The notes: generated by a model not told the origin, from the sequence alone. A stretch of DNA of 37,414 nt from an uncultured Desulfovibrionaceae bacterium (GCA_944324045.1 CALUUT010000069.1:1-37414); one strand, 5' to 3'; counted from the stretch's first letter, positions 8,732-17,463 are shown. Translations and numbers: made by a program.

Positions 8732-10176
8732 ATATGTCGTTTCCTAAACTGCGCTGCCGTCTTGAATACGTCTGCCTTTCCTGCGGCGCGCGTTATGGCA
8801 TTGAAGAGCTGCACTACACCTGCCCCAAATGCGGCGGCGTCTTTCTTCTGGAAAATCTGGATTTTGACGCCCTGAAAAAAACGCCGGCCCAGGAATGGCG
8901 CGCGCTTTTCGACTCCCGGGCCGCATCCAAACGCACCGCATTGCGCGGCATTTTCCGTTTCTATGAATTAATTGCGCCTGTGCTTGAGGAACAGGATATC
9001 TTATACCTTGGCGAAGGCAATACCCCCATAGTGGACGCGCCCGCGTCGCTCGCGGCTCTGGTCGGACGGCAGTTCGCCTTTAAAAATGAAGGCCAAAATC
9101 CCAGCGCCTCTTTCAAAGATCGCGGCATGGCCTGCGCTTTCAGCTATCTCCAGGCCCTTGTCCGCCGCAACAAGTGGGATGAGGTGCTCACAGTCTGCGC
9201 CTCAACCGGCGACACGTCCGCCGCGGCCGCGCTCTACGCCGCATATGCGGGCGGGCCGGTGAAATCCGTGGTCCTGCTGCCGCACGGCAAAGTTACGCCC
9301 CAGCAGCTTTCCCAGCCTCTGGGAAGCGGCGCCACGGTGCTGGAGCTTCCCGGCGTATTTGACGACTGTATGAAAGTTGTCGAACACCTTGCGGAAACTT
9401 ATCGCGTTGCGCTTCTCAATTCCAAAAACGCCTGGCGCATTTTGGGTCAGGAATCGTATGCCTACGAAGTCGCGCAGTGGCACGACTGGGATATGCGCCA
9501 TATCTGCCTGTTCGTGCCCGTGGGCAATGCCGGGAACATCACCGCCATCATGAACGGCTTTTTGAAAATGCATGCCCTTGGCATCATTGCTTCTCTTCCA
9601 CGTCTGTTTGGGGTTCAGTCCACGCATGCCGACCCGGTCTTTCGGTATTATGAGGAAAGCGACCCGGCAAAACGCCGCTTTGAGCCGGTAGCGGTCACGC
9701 CCAGCGTGGCGCAGGCCGCGATGATCGGCAATCCGGTTTCTTTTCCGCGTGTGCGGTATCTTGCTGAAAAATTTAAAGAAATCGGCGGCGAAGAGGCGTT
9801 CCAGGTGGTGCATGTCGAAGAACAGGACATTATGGACGCCATGCTGCTCGCCAATCGCCACGGACACATATCCTGCACCCAGGGCGGCGAATGTCTCGCC
9901 GGACTGCGCCTGGCCGTCGCTCAGGGGCGCATTGCCAAAGATGAACGCGCCGTACTTGACGCCACGGCGCACAGTCTCAAATTTTCCGGGTTCCAGGACA
10001 TGTATTTCAGCGACAGCTTCCCGCCGGCTTATGAAATTACCCCCAGAAAAGAATACATGAACAAGCCTGAACTGGTGGTCTCGCCTGCGGAAAAACAAAC
10101 GCTCAACGAGCAGGAATTCACCATCCATGTTGCAAATGTCATTGCAAAAAGATTGAATTTGCAAAGCAAAAAATAG
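8728..10176 (+). CDS. thrC: Threonine synthase
   Basis: This PLP enzyme converts O-phosphohomoserine to threonine. An N-terminal zinc-ribbon-like segment (Cys16, Cys19, Cys32, Cys35) precedes the catalytic domain. The PLP-binding lysine is Lys129 in NPSASFKDRGM, and VGNAGNITAIMNG is the phosphate-binding loop region. The 482-residue length is within the range of longer threonine synthases. Start: ATG 8728 overlaps the plsY stop and has GAGG seven bases upstream; ATG 8734 is an alternative. A bidirectional terminator follows the gene. No attenuator leader peptide for threonine is seen, as would be expected for a gene internal to an operon. Confidence 0.95.
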   Translation: MNMSFPKLRCRLEYVCLSCGARYGIEELHYTCPKCGGVFLLENLDFDALKKTPAQEWRALFDSRAASKRTALRGIFRFYELIAPVLEEQDILYLGEGNTPIVDAPASLAALVGRQFAFKNEGQNPSASFKDRGMACAFSYLQALVRRNKWDEVLTVCASTGDTSAAAALYAAYAGGPVKSVVLLPHGKVTPQQLSQPLGSGATVLELPGVFDDCMKVVEHLAETYRVALLNSKNAWRILGQESYAYEVAQWHDWDMRHICLFVPVGNAGNITAIMNGFLKMHALGIIASLPRLFGVQSTHADPVFRYYEESDPAKRRFEPVAVTPSVAQAAMIGNPVSFPRVRYLAEKFKEIGGEEAFQVVHVEEQDIMDAMLLANRHGHISCTQGGECLAGLRLAVAQGRIAKDERAVLDATAHSLKFSGFQDMYFSDSFPPAYEITPRKEYMNKPELVVSPAEKQTLNEQEFTIHVANVIAKRLNLQSKK

Positions 10177-10208
10177 ACAAAGCGCTCTTTTGCAACATGA
10201 TACAATAA

Positions 10209-10248
10209 AAAACCGGGCGTATCGTCAAAACGGCGTACGCCCGGTTTT
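10209..10248. terminator. Bidirectional intrinsic terminator after thrC
   Basis: AAAACCGGGCGTA (10209-10221) pairs perfectly over 13 bp with TACGCCCGGTTTT (10236-10248). Read on the plus strand it ends in TTTTATTA; read on the minus strand it ends in TTTTTTATT. It separates thrC from the convergent GlcG-like pseudogene. Confidence 0.85.
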
Positions 10249-10281
10249 ATTATGCTGCAAGCTATCATCATATGGACGGCA

Positions 10282-10692
10282 TCACTTGATGAGCCTTTCA
10301 AATATGGAGAGGACATATTCGGCAATTTCGCAATCCTGTTCTTCCGTTCCGCCGCCGACTCCGATGCCGCCCGCGATTTTCCCATTTGCAAACAACGGAT
10401 ATCCGCCCGCCACAAGGGTAATTCTGGGGTCATTCGTCTGAATCGCCATGAGAGCGCCTTTTTCCGCGGCATACATGGCGACATCCTTTGTCCTGCACTG
10501 CGTCACGGCAGCCGTGTACGCCTTTCCGGGCACAAGAGCGATGCTGAGCACCAATGCTTCGCCATATCTGCGGTATGCCCTTGGAAGCCCATTTTCATCA
10601 CTGATTGCAAAACTGATATCTATTCAGATTTCTTTGCTTTTTTCTCTTGCCGCAGCGCACAGCTTATCACATGTTTCATCAGTCAATATCAT
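10282..10692 (-). pseudogene. GlcG/HbpS-like (DUF336) gene interrupted by in-frame TGA
   Basis: Reading from ATG at 10692 (with GGAGG nine bases upstream) gives a 136-residue frame that fits the length of the GlcG/HbpS family, often called heme-binding. Its C-terminal half is typical: KAYTAA, LVAGGYPLFANGKIAGGIGVGGGTEEQD. Codon 23 (10624-10626) is TGA: the frame reads KSKEI-stop-IDISFAISDENG. Family members usually carry Gly at this place, so a single GGA to TGA change would explain it. The longest uninterrupted piece, from a TTG at 10554, lacks the first strand and helix of the fold. It lies downstream of an AraC regulator on the same strand. Whether it is dead, read through, or a sequence error cannot be told from here. 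Confidence 0.75.
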
Positions 10693-10806
10693 TGTAAAAA
10701 CCCTCCATATGAATACATTGATGTGAAAATGCTTTTGGGCGTCAACCATGTATGGCATATCAGAGAGTTCTCTCGCGCCGCTTGCCTGTTTCTTCAAAAA
10801 ATTTGC

Positions 10807-11703
10807 TTATTTCTTCAGTTGCTTCTGAATATTCAAAATATCCTCTTTAGGAGCGCTGCCGAACATTTTCCGATAATCCCTGATGCATTGCGACAGGCTT
10901 TCGTATCCCACCTCAATGGCGGCTTCCGTCACATTTTTCCCTTCATCCAGCATGAGCCGTCTGACTTCTGTAAGCCGCAGTTTTTTCTGGCATTGCACAG
11001 GGCCCATGCCGACAGCGCGCTTAAACTTCTGATGAAAAAGAGAGACGCTCATATTCCTCTGTTCCGCCAGATTCTCTATTGTAAACGCATCCCGAAAATT
11101 TTCTTTAATCCAGCTGTTCGCCTCATACATTTCTTTTGCCTGTCCAGCCGCGATGCTTTGGAGAAGTTGTTTGCCGCAGGAACCGCAAAGGATATAATAC
11201 ATAACCTCACGCATCATATTTCTTCGCATAAATTCCGATGGAATCGACTGGCCCGGCGCGGATACAAGTCTGTAAACAGCCTGGATGACCGCGCCATCCG
11301 ATATGGACATGTCTTGCCCGCTTAGCTTTTCACCCATGATCTTTTCCGTCAGATCATTGTCCAAATCCAAAACGGTCGTTATGGCGTCATGCACTGTAAA
11401 CTCTACTGCGAGGGCCAAAAAATCCTGATACTCTGAAAAACTTAGAACTGTTCCTGACAAAGGAGTATCTATTTTCGATATGAAATACTGCCCCGTCATA
11501 TAATCCATAATTCCGGAAGGCGCATACAGTCGAAGCGCGCCATCAAGAACAAGATACAGATATGGATTTTCTGTCCGCGGCATAGGAACGTTTTCCGCTG
11601 TAAAACGGTATATCGTCACACAGGGAACGCCCGTTTTATTGCCGCCCTCTTCAAGAGGATGTATCCGCACCGCATCTTGTAATTTCCGGATGACAGCCTT
11701 CAT
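10807..11703 (-). CDS. AraC-family transcriptional regulator (AraC_N type)
   Basis: Residues about 20-180 resemble the AraC_N cupin-like effector domain (YLYLVLDGALRLYAPSG, GQYFISKIDTPLSGTV). The C-terminal 100 residues hold two helix-turn-helix motifs (FTIENLAEQRNMSVSLFHQKFKRAVG; VTEAAIEVGYESLSQCIRDYRKMFG), the DNA-binding part of AraC/XylS regulators. I chose the ATG at 11703 because the family usually begins there; ATG 11721 and an upstream TTG at 11769 remain possible, and none has a strong ribosome site. It is followed after 114 bases by the broken GlcG-like gene, which it may have controlled. The pair is AT-richer than its surroundings, suggesting later acquisition. Effector unknown. 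Confidence 0.88.
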   Translation of the reverse strand: MKAVIRKLQDAVRIHPLEEGGNKTGVPCVTIYRFTAENVPMPRTENPYLYLVLDGALRLYAPSGIMDYMTGQYFISKIDTPLSGTVLSFSEYQDFLALAVEFTVHDAITTVLDLDNDLTEKIMGEKLSGQDMSISDGAVIQAVYRLVSAPGQSIPSEFMRRNMMREVMYYILCGSCGKQLLQSIAAGQAKEMYEANSWIKENFRDAFTIENLAEQRNMSVSLFHQKFKRAVGMGPVQCQKKLRLTEVRRLMLDEGKNVTEAAIEVGYESLSQCIRDYRKMFGSAPKEDILNIQKQLKK

Positions 11704-11779
11704 GCTCTCCGCCAAACACATTCGCCTGTTATGGAATACGTGATATTGTACGCCAGTAAAAAACCGCAAGGGCCCATCT

Positions 11780-11835
11780 GATACCCCGCACTGAAGGGCG
11801 CGGGGCTATCTGGCCTTCCGGCCTTCGGTCTCAAA
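11780..11835. repeat. Bulged hairpin followed by TCAA-type sequence, possible IS200/IS605-like end remnant
   Basis: GATACCCCGC (11780-11789) pairs with GCGGGG-C-TATC (11800-11810) with one bulged C, around a 10-base loop; GGCCTTCCGGCC and then GGTCTCAA follow. Bulged subterminal hairpins near a TCAA cleavage site are typical of IS200/IS605 ends, but no transposase or TnpB gene is nearby. It could equally be a terminator for the M14/M15 genes. Confidence 0.3.
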
Positions 11836-11929
11836 CCACAGAGGAAGATATATGAACAATACGAAAAAAATATTTGAAAAAGCCGGAAAAACATCGTCTT
11901 TTCATGGCGCATATATCAAAACAGCGCAT

Positions 11930-13405
11930 TCAGCGCCCCAGACGGTTTTCCGAACCGCCTCTGTCCGGAAGCAGGGCGGCGCTGTCCGGCGCTGTCCCGA
12001 AGCGCACCAAAATCATGCCTGCAAATACTTCCCTGTCCTGCTGTTTTTTTGCATGACTGTCTCCAAGCCTGTATACTTCCACACGAAACAGCGTCGCGTT
12101 CTTATCAAGGGAAAACGACGGCATGAAATCCTTCTTCCGCCAGCGTATGCCGCATTCCGTCGCCTTTGGAGCCGCGCCCTTCACTGTCGCCCCAATCACA
12201 TTAACCCGGTATCCGGGCGTAGGATGCACCATAAAATCCGATTTGACCGATACGACGCTTCCAAATGACACCTGTCTTGATTCTCCGTCCACGCTGAATG
12301 TAACGCCTTCAATGGAATCATCAAAAATTACCGGAAATGTGGACAGTCTGGTCACTACCCTGTTGCCATAATAAATTCGAAGCCCTCCCCGCTTTTCATC
12401 CACCACAGTGAGCAAGGGCGAACTTGCTCTAAAATGCAGCAAGGATTCCCGATTCAGGGGAATATACCGCAACGCCCCGCGCACGTTATCCAGCGTCAAA
12501 AAAAGACGCCCGCCCTCAAAGGCCATGTTGACGTCTGTTCCAAGCGCGGCGTTGATTCCGGCCGGAGTCAGAGGAAAACGGCGCTCAAAACGAATATCCA
12601 GCTTCTGCATGAACGATTCAAGAATCAGCAAATGGTAATAAACGCGCGTGGCCAAGTTAAAGTTTTTGGACACTTCCTGTCCAAACGCAGGTTTGCCGTG
12701 CATAACCGCAAAGTAGGTCAACGTTTTGGCCATTTCCAGATCGCCCTCTGCGGTTCTGGTATTCTTTACATGATATTTATGCTCCGGATGCAAAAGCTGC
12801 CTGTTGACATTTTCCGCCACTTCCGTCGCGATCTGTTCCAGGTGCGGAAAACGGGAGCCGGGCAAACGCGACTGATCCACAATGATGCTCTGGCCCCAAC
12901 GCCTGGGGTTATACATGGAGTTATGCCACACCGGTCGGTAAAAACCGCTGCCGTCATGCATGTTCAAAATAATGTCCACAGCATCATGCAGCAAAATGGG
13001 CTTAATGCGCTGAATAATGCCTCTGTCCGGGTCATTAGGGGCAATAAAGGCGAATTTTCGGTTTAAATCCCCTCGAGCCCCGCGCGAACGATGAACAATG
13101 CTGAACAGATTTAAATTGGGCACAACCCACACATTGCCCGAAAGAATGTTATAGTGCGTGACCAGCAATGACGCGGCGGAAAAAGCGCCGGGTTCGTCCC
13201 CCTGTATCCCGCCCACAACCATAAGCGTCGGCCCTTCCCCATTCCCTTTTTTATGAAAGGTAAACTCAAGCGGATTACGAAACTCCAGCATGTCCGCCCG
13301 CGAAACAACCGGAAAAAGGCACAGAAGCGCCGCCCAACATGCCAGAGCAACGCGGCAAAACGCTTTGGGAACATAAAACCGAAAACGAAAAAAGGCGATG
13401 CTCAT
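11930..13405 (-). CDS. Exported M14-family peptidoglycan carboxypeptidase, Csd4/Pgp1-like
   Basis: An N-terminal signal peptide (residues 1-37, ending SRA-DM) is followed by an M14-type carboxypeptidase domain. The zinc-binding motif, usually HxxE, here reads GGIQGDEPG: Gln68 and Glu71, with His150 (LNMHDG) as third ligand and Glu244 (GQEVSKN) as likely catalytic base. A glutamine ligand in this position is the known peculiarity of Helicobacter pylori Csd4, which trims muropeptide tripeptides to dipeptides and sets helical cell shape. The C-terminal half (about 275-491) is beta-rich, as in Csd4. The ATG has AAGGA seven bases upstream, inside the end of the M15-like gene, from which it is separated by only 3 bases. 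Role in vibrioid shape is inferred. Generic annotation would be succinylglutamate desuccinylase/aspartoacylase-like. Confidence 0.85.
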   Translation of the reverse strand: MSIAFFRFRFYVPKAFCRVALACWAALLCLFPVVSRADMLEFRNPLEFTFHKKGNGEGPTLMVVGGIQGDEPGAFSAASLLVTHYNILSGNVWVVPNLNLFSIVHRSRGARGDLNRKFAFIAPNDPDRGIIQRIKPILLHDAVDIILNMHDGSGFYRPVWHNSMYNPRRWGQSIIVDQSRLPGSRFPHLEQIATEVAENVNRQLLHPEHKYHVKNTRTAEGDLEMAKTLTYFAVMHGKPAFGQEVSKNFNLATRVYYHLLILESFMQKLDIRFERRFPLTPAGINAALGTDVNMAFEGGRLFLTLDNVRGALRYIPLNRESLLHFRASSPLLTVVDEKRGGLRIYYGNRVVTRLSTFPVIFDDSIEGVTFSVDGESRQVSFGSVVSVKSDFMVHPTPGYRVNVIGATVKGAAPKATECGIRWRKKDFMPSFSLDKNATLFRVEVYRLGDSHAKKQQDREVFAGMILVRFGTAPDSAALLPDRGGSENRLGR

Positions 13406-13408
13406 ACC

Positions 13409-14263
13409 CTATCCTTCGCGCTGGACTTTTACATGCCACGGCTCATATCGGACGCCCAAAAGATTCGCTTCAGGATACCGCAAAGTGAGATATCCACGCT
13501 CCGACAATGTGCGGAACACCGGCGTATCAATAAATCTTTCGGAAAAGTTGCCAAGTCCGAACCCCCTTTGTCCCACATCAAAATCCCCTACGCCGTGAAA
13601 TGAATAGCCCGGCGGCGCAAGCGAGCGTGAGGCAAGAGAGATGTTTCCATTAAATTTCATGGCCTTGGTCAAAAAAAGCAAAAACTGTTTGGCGACGCCG
13701 CGCACGCCGGAGGTCAGGATTACGGAATCTCCGATATCGGCCTGTATGGCCTTCCATATTTTTTTCGATTCGCCCGCAAATATATAGTTCCCCATGCCCG
13801 GAACCTTGAAAACCCGCTTGTTTTCAATACGATATGTAAACGAAGTCAGAGGTTTGACATCTCTGAATCCGTAATATGAGGCGTCCCTGTAAAAAAATTC
13901 CTCCAAAAATGCGAGTTCTTCGGGCGGAAACGCGCCAATGCTTGAAGCGGCACGGGCCAGGCGAATAGCCTCATCCATGCCGGTCAACTGAAAATTGCCA
14001 TGCCCTATAAAACGTTGCAAGCGCTCAAGTCTCTGCATCACGGAACGGGCTACCGGCATTTCCCTTTCCGAAAACAGAATATCCGAAGCGTGCTCTTCGT
14101 CAAAATGCTTCATTTTATAAAGATAATCGCGCAGCATGGCATCATCTTCGGATGCATTTTTTTCTAAAGCCGGCCCGTTTTCAAACGTGGCGGCCCTCAC
14201 AGGCCCAGCGGCAAGGCCAATGGCGGCGCCCGCGACGCTGATCAAAAATTGACGGCGGTTCAT
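13409..14263 (-). CDS. Tat-exported M15/VanY-like peptidase
   Basis: The N-terminus MNRRQFLISVAGAAIG...VRA is a twin-arginine signal peptide, so the protein is exported folded, probably with its metal. The C-terminal domain carries the LAS metallopeptidase pattern: SFHGVGDFDVG (His and Asp zinc ligands) and EPWH (catalytic Glu and third ligand) close to the C-terminus, as in VanY-type D,D- or L,D-carboxypeptidases acting on peptidoglycan stem peptides. Residues 50-150 are helical and unassigned. It is immediately upstream of the Csd4-like gene, so the two probably trim the same stem peptides in the periplasm. Substrate specificity is not determinable from sequence. Confidence 0.82.
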   Translation of the reverse strand: MNRRQFLISVAGAAIGLAAGPVRAATFENGPALEKNASEDDAMLRDYLYKMKHFDEEHASDILFSEREMPVARSVMQRLERLQRFIGHGNFQLTGMDEAIRLARAASSIGAFPPEELAFLEEFFYRDASYYGFRDVKPLTSFTYRIENKRVFKVPGMGNYIFAGESKKIWKAIQADIGDSVILTSGVRGVAKQFLLFLTKAMKFNGNISLASRSLAPPGYSFHGVGDFDVGQRGFGLGNFSERFIDTPVFRTLSERGYLTLRYPEANLLGVRYEPWHVKVQREG

Positions 14264-14573
14264 GGTTTAAAAAGCATTCCATTTAGATAAGTTATTGTTT
14301 TTCAAAACGTAAGAAACGCGACGCTCCAGATCGCGCGGCATTGGCTTTGCCAGGTTCTGGCCGGCCATGCTTTCCGCCCGCCTGCGTCCCAATCCCTGCA
14401 AACGCAAAATTCTGTCCCGCCTGACGGTCCAGCCGCAAAGAACACGCGACAAAAAGTCTAATAAAAGTATACGCAAAAATAAGACCAAACACAAAGGGAA
14501 ACAGACAGCTTGACCTTATGACCTCAATTACTTAGCGTATTACGGAACCAATCAATCCAAAAAGAACAACCAC
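14264..14573. other. Divergent intergenic region, with a doubtful 75-codon frame
   Basis: It separates the minus-strand peptidase pair from dnaX. A minus-strand frame (14267-14494) ends 3 bases before the M15-like start, but its only full-length start is a TTG inside the predicted -35 box and it has no ribosome site; a shorter version from an internal ATG is possible. I treat the interval as promoter and leader. A weak TTGACC at 14510 may belong to a dnaX promoter but I see no good -10. Confidence 0.35.
14466..14494 (-). promoter_or_regulatory. Candidate sigma70 promoter for the M15/M14 peptidase pair
   Basis: On the minus strand, TTGTGT (14489-14494) and TATACT (14466-14471) are separated by exactly 17 bases. 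The -10 matches consensus at five of six positions and the surroundings are AT-rich. The leader would be about 195 bases. Confidence 0.45.
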
Positions 14574-16532
14574 ATGAACCACGCATCCCTCACTGCCCGT
14601 TACCGCCCCCAAACTTTTGCCGAGGTCGCGGGCCAGGACACCATCAAGGCCATTCTCTCCCGCGCCGCCGCCGAAGACAAAGTCGCTCCGGCCTATCTTT
14701 TTTCCGGAACGCGCGGCGTGGGCAAAACCACGATTGCCCGTATTTTCGCAAAAGCCCTGAATTGCGAGCGCGCTCCCACAGGCGAGCCGTGCAACGTCTG
14801 CGAAGCATGCCGCAAAATAACCCAGGGGCTGGCCGTGGACGTCGTGGAAATCGACGGCGCTTCAAATCGCGGCATTGAAGACGCCAAACGCCTGAAAGAA
14901 CATATCGGATACGCTCCGCTGGAAGGACGATACAAAGTCTTTATCATTGACGAAGCGCATATGCTGACTCGTGAGGCTTTCAATGCCCTTTTAAAAACCC
15001 TGGAAGAGCCGCCCGCCAGAGTGACCTTCTTTCTGGCGACCACGGAGCCGCATAAATTCCCGGTCACGATCATCAGCCGCTGCCAGCATTTTGTGTTCAA
15101 ACGCCTGTCGCAAATTGAACTGGAGCGGCACCTTGCCAAGGTCTTAAACAACGAACATATCGCCTTTGAGCCTGAAGCCGTCACACTGATTGCCCGACGG
15201 GCCTCAGGAAGCGTGCGCGATTCCATGTCCCTGCTTGGACAGGTTCTGGCGCTTGGAGAGCACGGGCTCACCGCTCGAGACGCCCGCGAAGTGCTCGGCC
15301 TGGCCGGGCCGGATATTTTTTTCACGCTTCTGAACGCCATTCTTGAACGGGATTGCCTTGCCGTGGCGAAACTGGTGCGCGACCTTTTGGGACAAGGCGC
15401 GGATATCGGTTTTTTCCTGCGCGAACTGACCTCGCTCTGGCGCAATCTCTTTATTCTGGCGCAATCCGGCGAAAACGGCTTTTCCGTCGTGGATATTCCC
15501 GAAACGGAAACCGCGCGGTTGGCGCAATATGCCAAAGCTCTGCCTCTTGCCCATATCCATGCCTGCTGGCAAATGACGATTGAAGGCCAAAGACGCGTCC
15601 TGACCAGCATTGAACCGGCGCAGGCTCTTGAATTATTGCTTTTGAATCTGGCTGTCCTGCCGCGTCTTGTGCCCGTGCAAAACCTTGGTCCGACCATTGC
15701 CGCCGCCAATGCCCCTCTCACTCCGGCTTCGCCGTCTGACAAGGACGGCAACCACTACATGACGGCAAAAGAACAAAGCATTTCCACAGCGTCTGACGAA
15801 CGAAACAAAAACGATGAAGCGCATGCCGGAGCTTTGAAACGCGACTGCGCGCCCGCCAAATCGGCTGAAACGCAAACGCCGCCCGACGCGGCCGGGGAGA
15901 AAAACGTTCCGGTCCAGACGCGCTCCCGGCCAGACGTCCAGGACGAAGCGCAAAGACGCGCCCACGCCGCAAACTCCGCAAAACAGCAAGAAACGCCTTC
16001 ATACGCCGGGGAACAGAGCGTGCGGCATACGGAGTTGGAGTCTTCCCGGTCGCAGGCCAAAGCGTCCATCCCGGACCGGACGCAGCATATCGACGCTCCA
16101 GCAAACGCTTCGCCAGACAGCGCGCAGAAGCCGACGCGTTCAAATGCAGGCAAACGAACGCCCGCGCTTAACGGCGACGACGCCTGGAATGCGTTCACGG
16201 CATTTTGCAAAAAACAGGGACCGCAGGAAAAAGCGCACATTTTAAGCATCGCCAAAGGCGCCTGGCCTTCTGAAAATGAACTTTTTATTGAAACAGCCTC
16301 CGCCTTGCACTTTGAACAAACGCAGCAACCCGATTTTGTTGAATGGGTCCGGGCAAAGGCGCGGGACTTCCGGAATCTGGATGTTTCCGTACGCATCGCG
16401 CCGCCCCCGGTACGCAAATCAATATCCGAACAGCGTGAGGAGCTTCTTCGCTCTCCGGCAGTAAAGCTCATATCAGCGCATCTGTCCGCGACGCTTCTGG
16501 ATTTCTGGGACAAGGAACCTAAAGGAGAATAA
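14574..16532 (+). CDS. dnaX: DNA polymerase III subunit gamma/tau
   Basis: DnaX is the AAA+ motor of the clamp loader at the replication fork. Walker A is GTRGVGKTT (about residues 45-53), the zinc-binding cysteines follow (CERAP...CNVCEAC, about 64-79), Walker B with DEAH lies near residue 126, and sensor 1 (FFLATTEPHKFP) near 155. After about residue 365 comes a long low-complexity linker rich in Ala, Ser, Gln and Lys, then a conserved-looking C-terminal domain (about 530-652, WNAFTAFCKKQGPQEKAHIL), the tau-type tail. I found no A-AAA-AAG slippery site, so there is no sign of a frameshift-made gamma form. It heads the dnaX-ebfC-recR cluster with 3 bases to ebfC. Confidence 0.97.
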   Translation: MNHASLTARYRPQTFAEVAGQDTIKAILSRAAAEDKVAPAYLFSGTRGVGKTTIARIFAKALNCERAPTGEPCNVCEACRKITQGLAVDVVEIDGASNRGIEDAKRLKEHIGYAPLEGRYKVFIIDEAHMLTREAFNALLKTLEEPPARVTFFLATTEPHKFPVTIISRCQHFVFKRLSQIELERHLAKVLNNEHIAFEPEAVTLIARRASGSVRDSMSLLGQVLALGEHGLTARDAREVLGLAGPDIFFTLLNAILERDCLAVAKLVRDLLGQGADIGFFLRELTSLWRNLFILAQSGENGFSVVDIPETETARLAQYAKALPLAHIHACWQMTIEGQRRVLTSIEPAQALELLLLNLAVLPRLVPVQNLGPTIAAANAPLTPASPSDKDGNHYMTAKEQSISTASDERNKNDEAHAGALKRDCAPAKSAETQTPPDAAGEKNVPVQTRSRPDVQDEAQRRAHAANSAKQQETPSYAGEQSVRHTELESSRSQAKASIPDRTQHIDAPANASPDSAQKPTRSNAGKRTPALNGDDAWNAFTAFCKKQGPQEKAHILSIAKGAWPSENELFIETASALHFEQTQQPDFVEWVRAKARDFRNLDVSVRIAPPPVRKSISEQREELLRSPAVKLISAHLSATLLDFWDKEPKGE

Positions 16533-16535
16533 TAT

Positions 16536-16847
16536 ATGCCGAATATGGATGAAATTCTACGGCAGGCGCGGGCCATGCAGGAAAAGCTGGCGCAGATGCA
16601 GGAAGATCTGGGCCAAAAAACCGTCATCGGAACCAGCGGCGGGGGGATGGTGACCGTCACAGCCACGGGAAAGCAGGAAATTGTCAGCCTGCATATTGAT
16701 CCCGCAGTGGTGGATGCTGAAGACGTGCCCATGCTGGAAGATCTGGTCCAGGCCGCGGTCAATGACGCTCTGCGGCGCTCAAAAGAGCTTGCCCAGAATG
16801 AAATAGGGGCTCTTACCGGCGGATTGAACCTGCCGGGCATGATGTAG
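16536..16847 (+). CDS. ebfC: YbaB/EbfC nucleoid-associated protein
   Basis: The 103-residue size, the helical N-terminus (MDEILRQARAMQEKLAQMQEDLGQ), the GGGMVTVTATGKQEIVSLHIDP sheet and the C-terminal helix ending in a Gly/Met-rich tail are characteristic of the YbaB/EbfC family, a small homodimeric DNA-binding protein associated with the nucleoid. It lies between dnaX and recR, the usual arrangement in bacteria, with AAGGAG ribosome site within the dnaX end. Confidence 0.95.
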   Translation: MPNMDEILRQARAMQEKLAQMQEDLGQKTVIGTSGGGMVTVTATGKQEIVSLHIDPAVVDAEDVPMLEDLVQAAVNDALRRSKELAQNEIGALTGGLNLPGMM

Positions 16848-16857
16848 GACGGCCGCC

Positions 16858-17463
16858 TTGCGTCAACTTCCCGAACCCTTAAAAGCTCTTGTGGACCAGT
16901 TTTCCCGTTTGCCCGGTCTTGGCCCGAAGTCTGCCCTGCGCTGCGCCATGACGCTTTTGAAATGGCCCGAAAGCGAAACCAGGCAATTTGGTCTGGCCAT
17001 TCACGATCTGCGGGACAAGCTGCACCTTTGCGGATGCTGCGGGGCGCTTACGGATACGGACCCGTGCCCGATTTGCGCAGATCCCGCGCGTTCCGCGGAA
17101 ACATTATGCCTTGTGGCGGAATGGGACAGCATGCTGACCCTTGAAGAAGGCGGATTCTATAAGGGCCTGTACCTTATTCTTGGCGGACTGCTCGCGCCTT
17201 TGGACAACGTCACCCCCGATTCCCTGGAAGTGGACCGGCTTCGCCGACGCCTGCGTCAGGGAACGGTCAAGGAACTGATTCTGGCGCTTGGAACGACCGT
17301 GGAAGCGGAAAGCACGGCAAGCTACATCCGTACGCTTGTTGGACGCGAATTCCCCGATGTGCTCGTCACACGTCTTGCGCAGGGCATTCCTCTTGGCGCT
17401 GAAGTCAAATTCATGGACAAGGAAACACTGCGCCAATCCCTGCGGTACAGGCAAACGCTCTGA
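16858..17463 (+). CDS. recR: Recombination protein RecR
   Basis: RecR works with RecF/RecO to load RecA at gapped DNA. The 201-residue product has the N-terminal helix-hairpin-helix (FSRLPGLGPKSALRCAM), a four-cysteine zinc finger (CGCCGALTDTDPCPIC) and a Toprim domain (LCLVAEWDSMLTLEEGG ... ILALGTTVEAESTASYI), in the canonical order. The start is a TTG at 16858, ten bases after the ebfC stop, with AGGA overlapping that stop; no ATG is available at the right distance. It ends the dnaX cluster. Confidence 0.96.
   Translation: MRQLPEPLKALVDQFSRLPGLGPKSALRCAMTLLKWPESETRQFGLAIHDLRDKLHLCGCCGALTDTDPCPICADPARSAETLCLVAEWDSMLTLEEGGFYKGLYLILGGLLAPLDNVTPDSLEVDRLRRRLRQGTVKELILALGTTVEAESTASYIRTLVGREFPDVLVTRLAQGIPLGAEVKFMDKETLRQSLRYRQTL

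Noticed and set aside
10624..10626. In-frame TGA in the GlcG-like gene read as selenocysteine
   Set aside because: No stem-loop with the expected spacing follows the TGA, and the family normally has Gly there, not Cys. A nonsense change is simpler.
14574..16532. Programmed frameshift in dnaX producing a short gamma subunit
   Set aside because: I looked for an A-AAA-AAG slippery heptamer in the linker region and found none.
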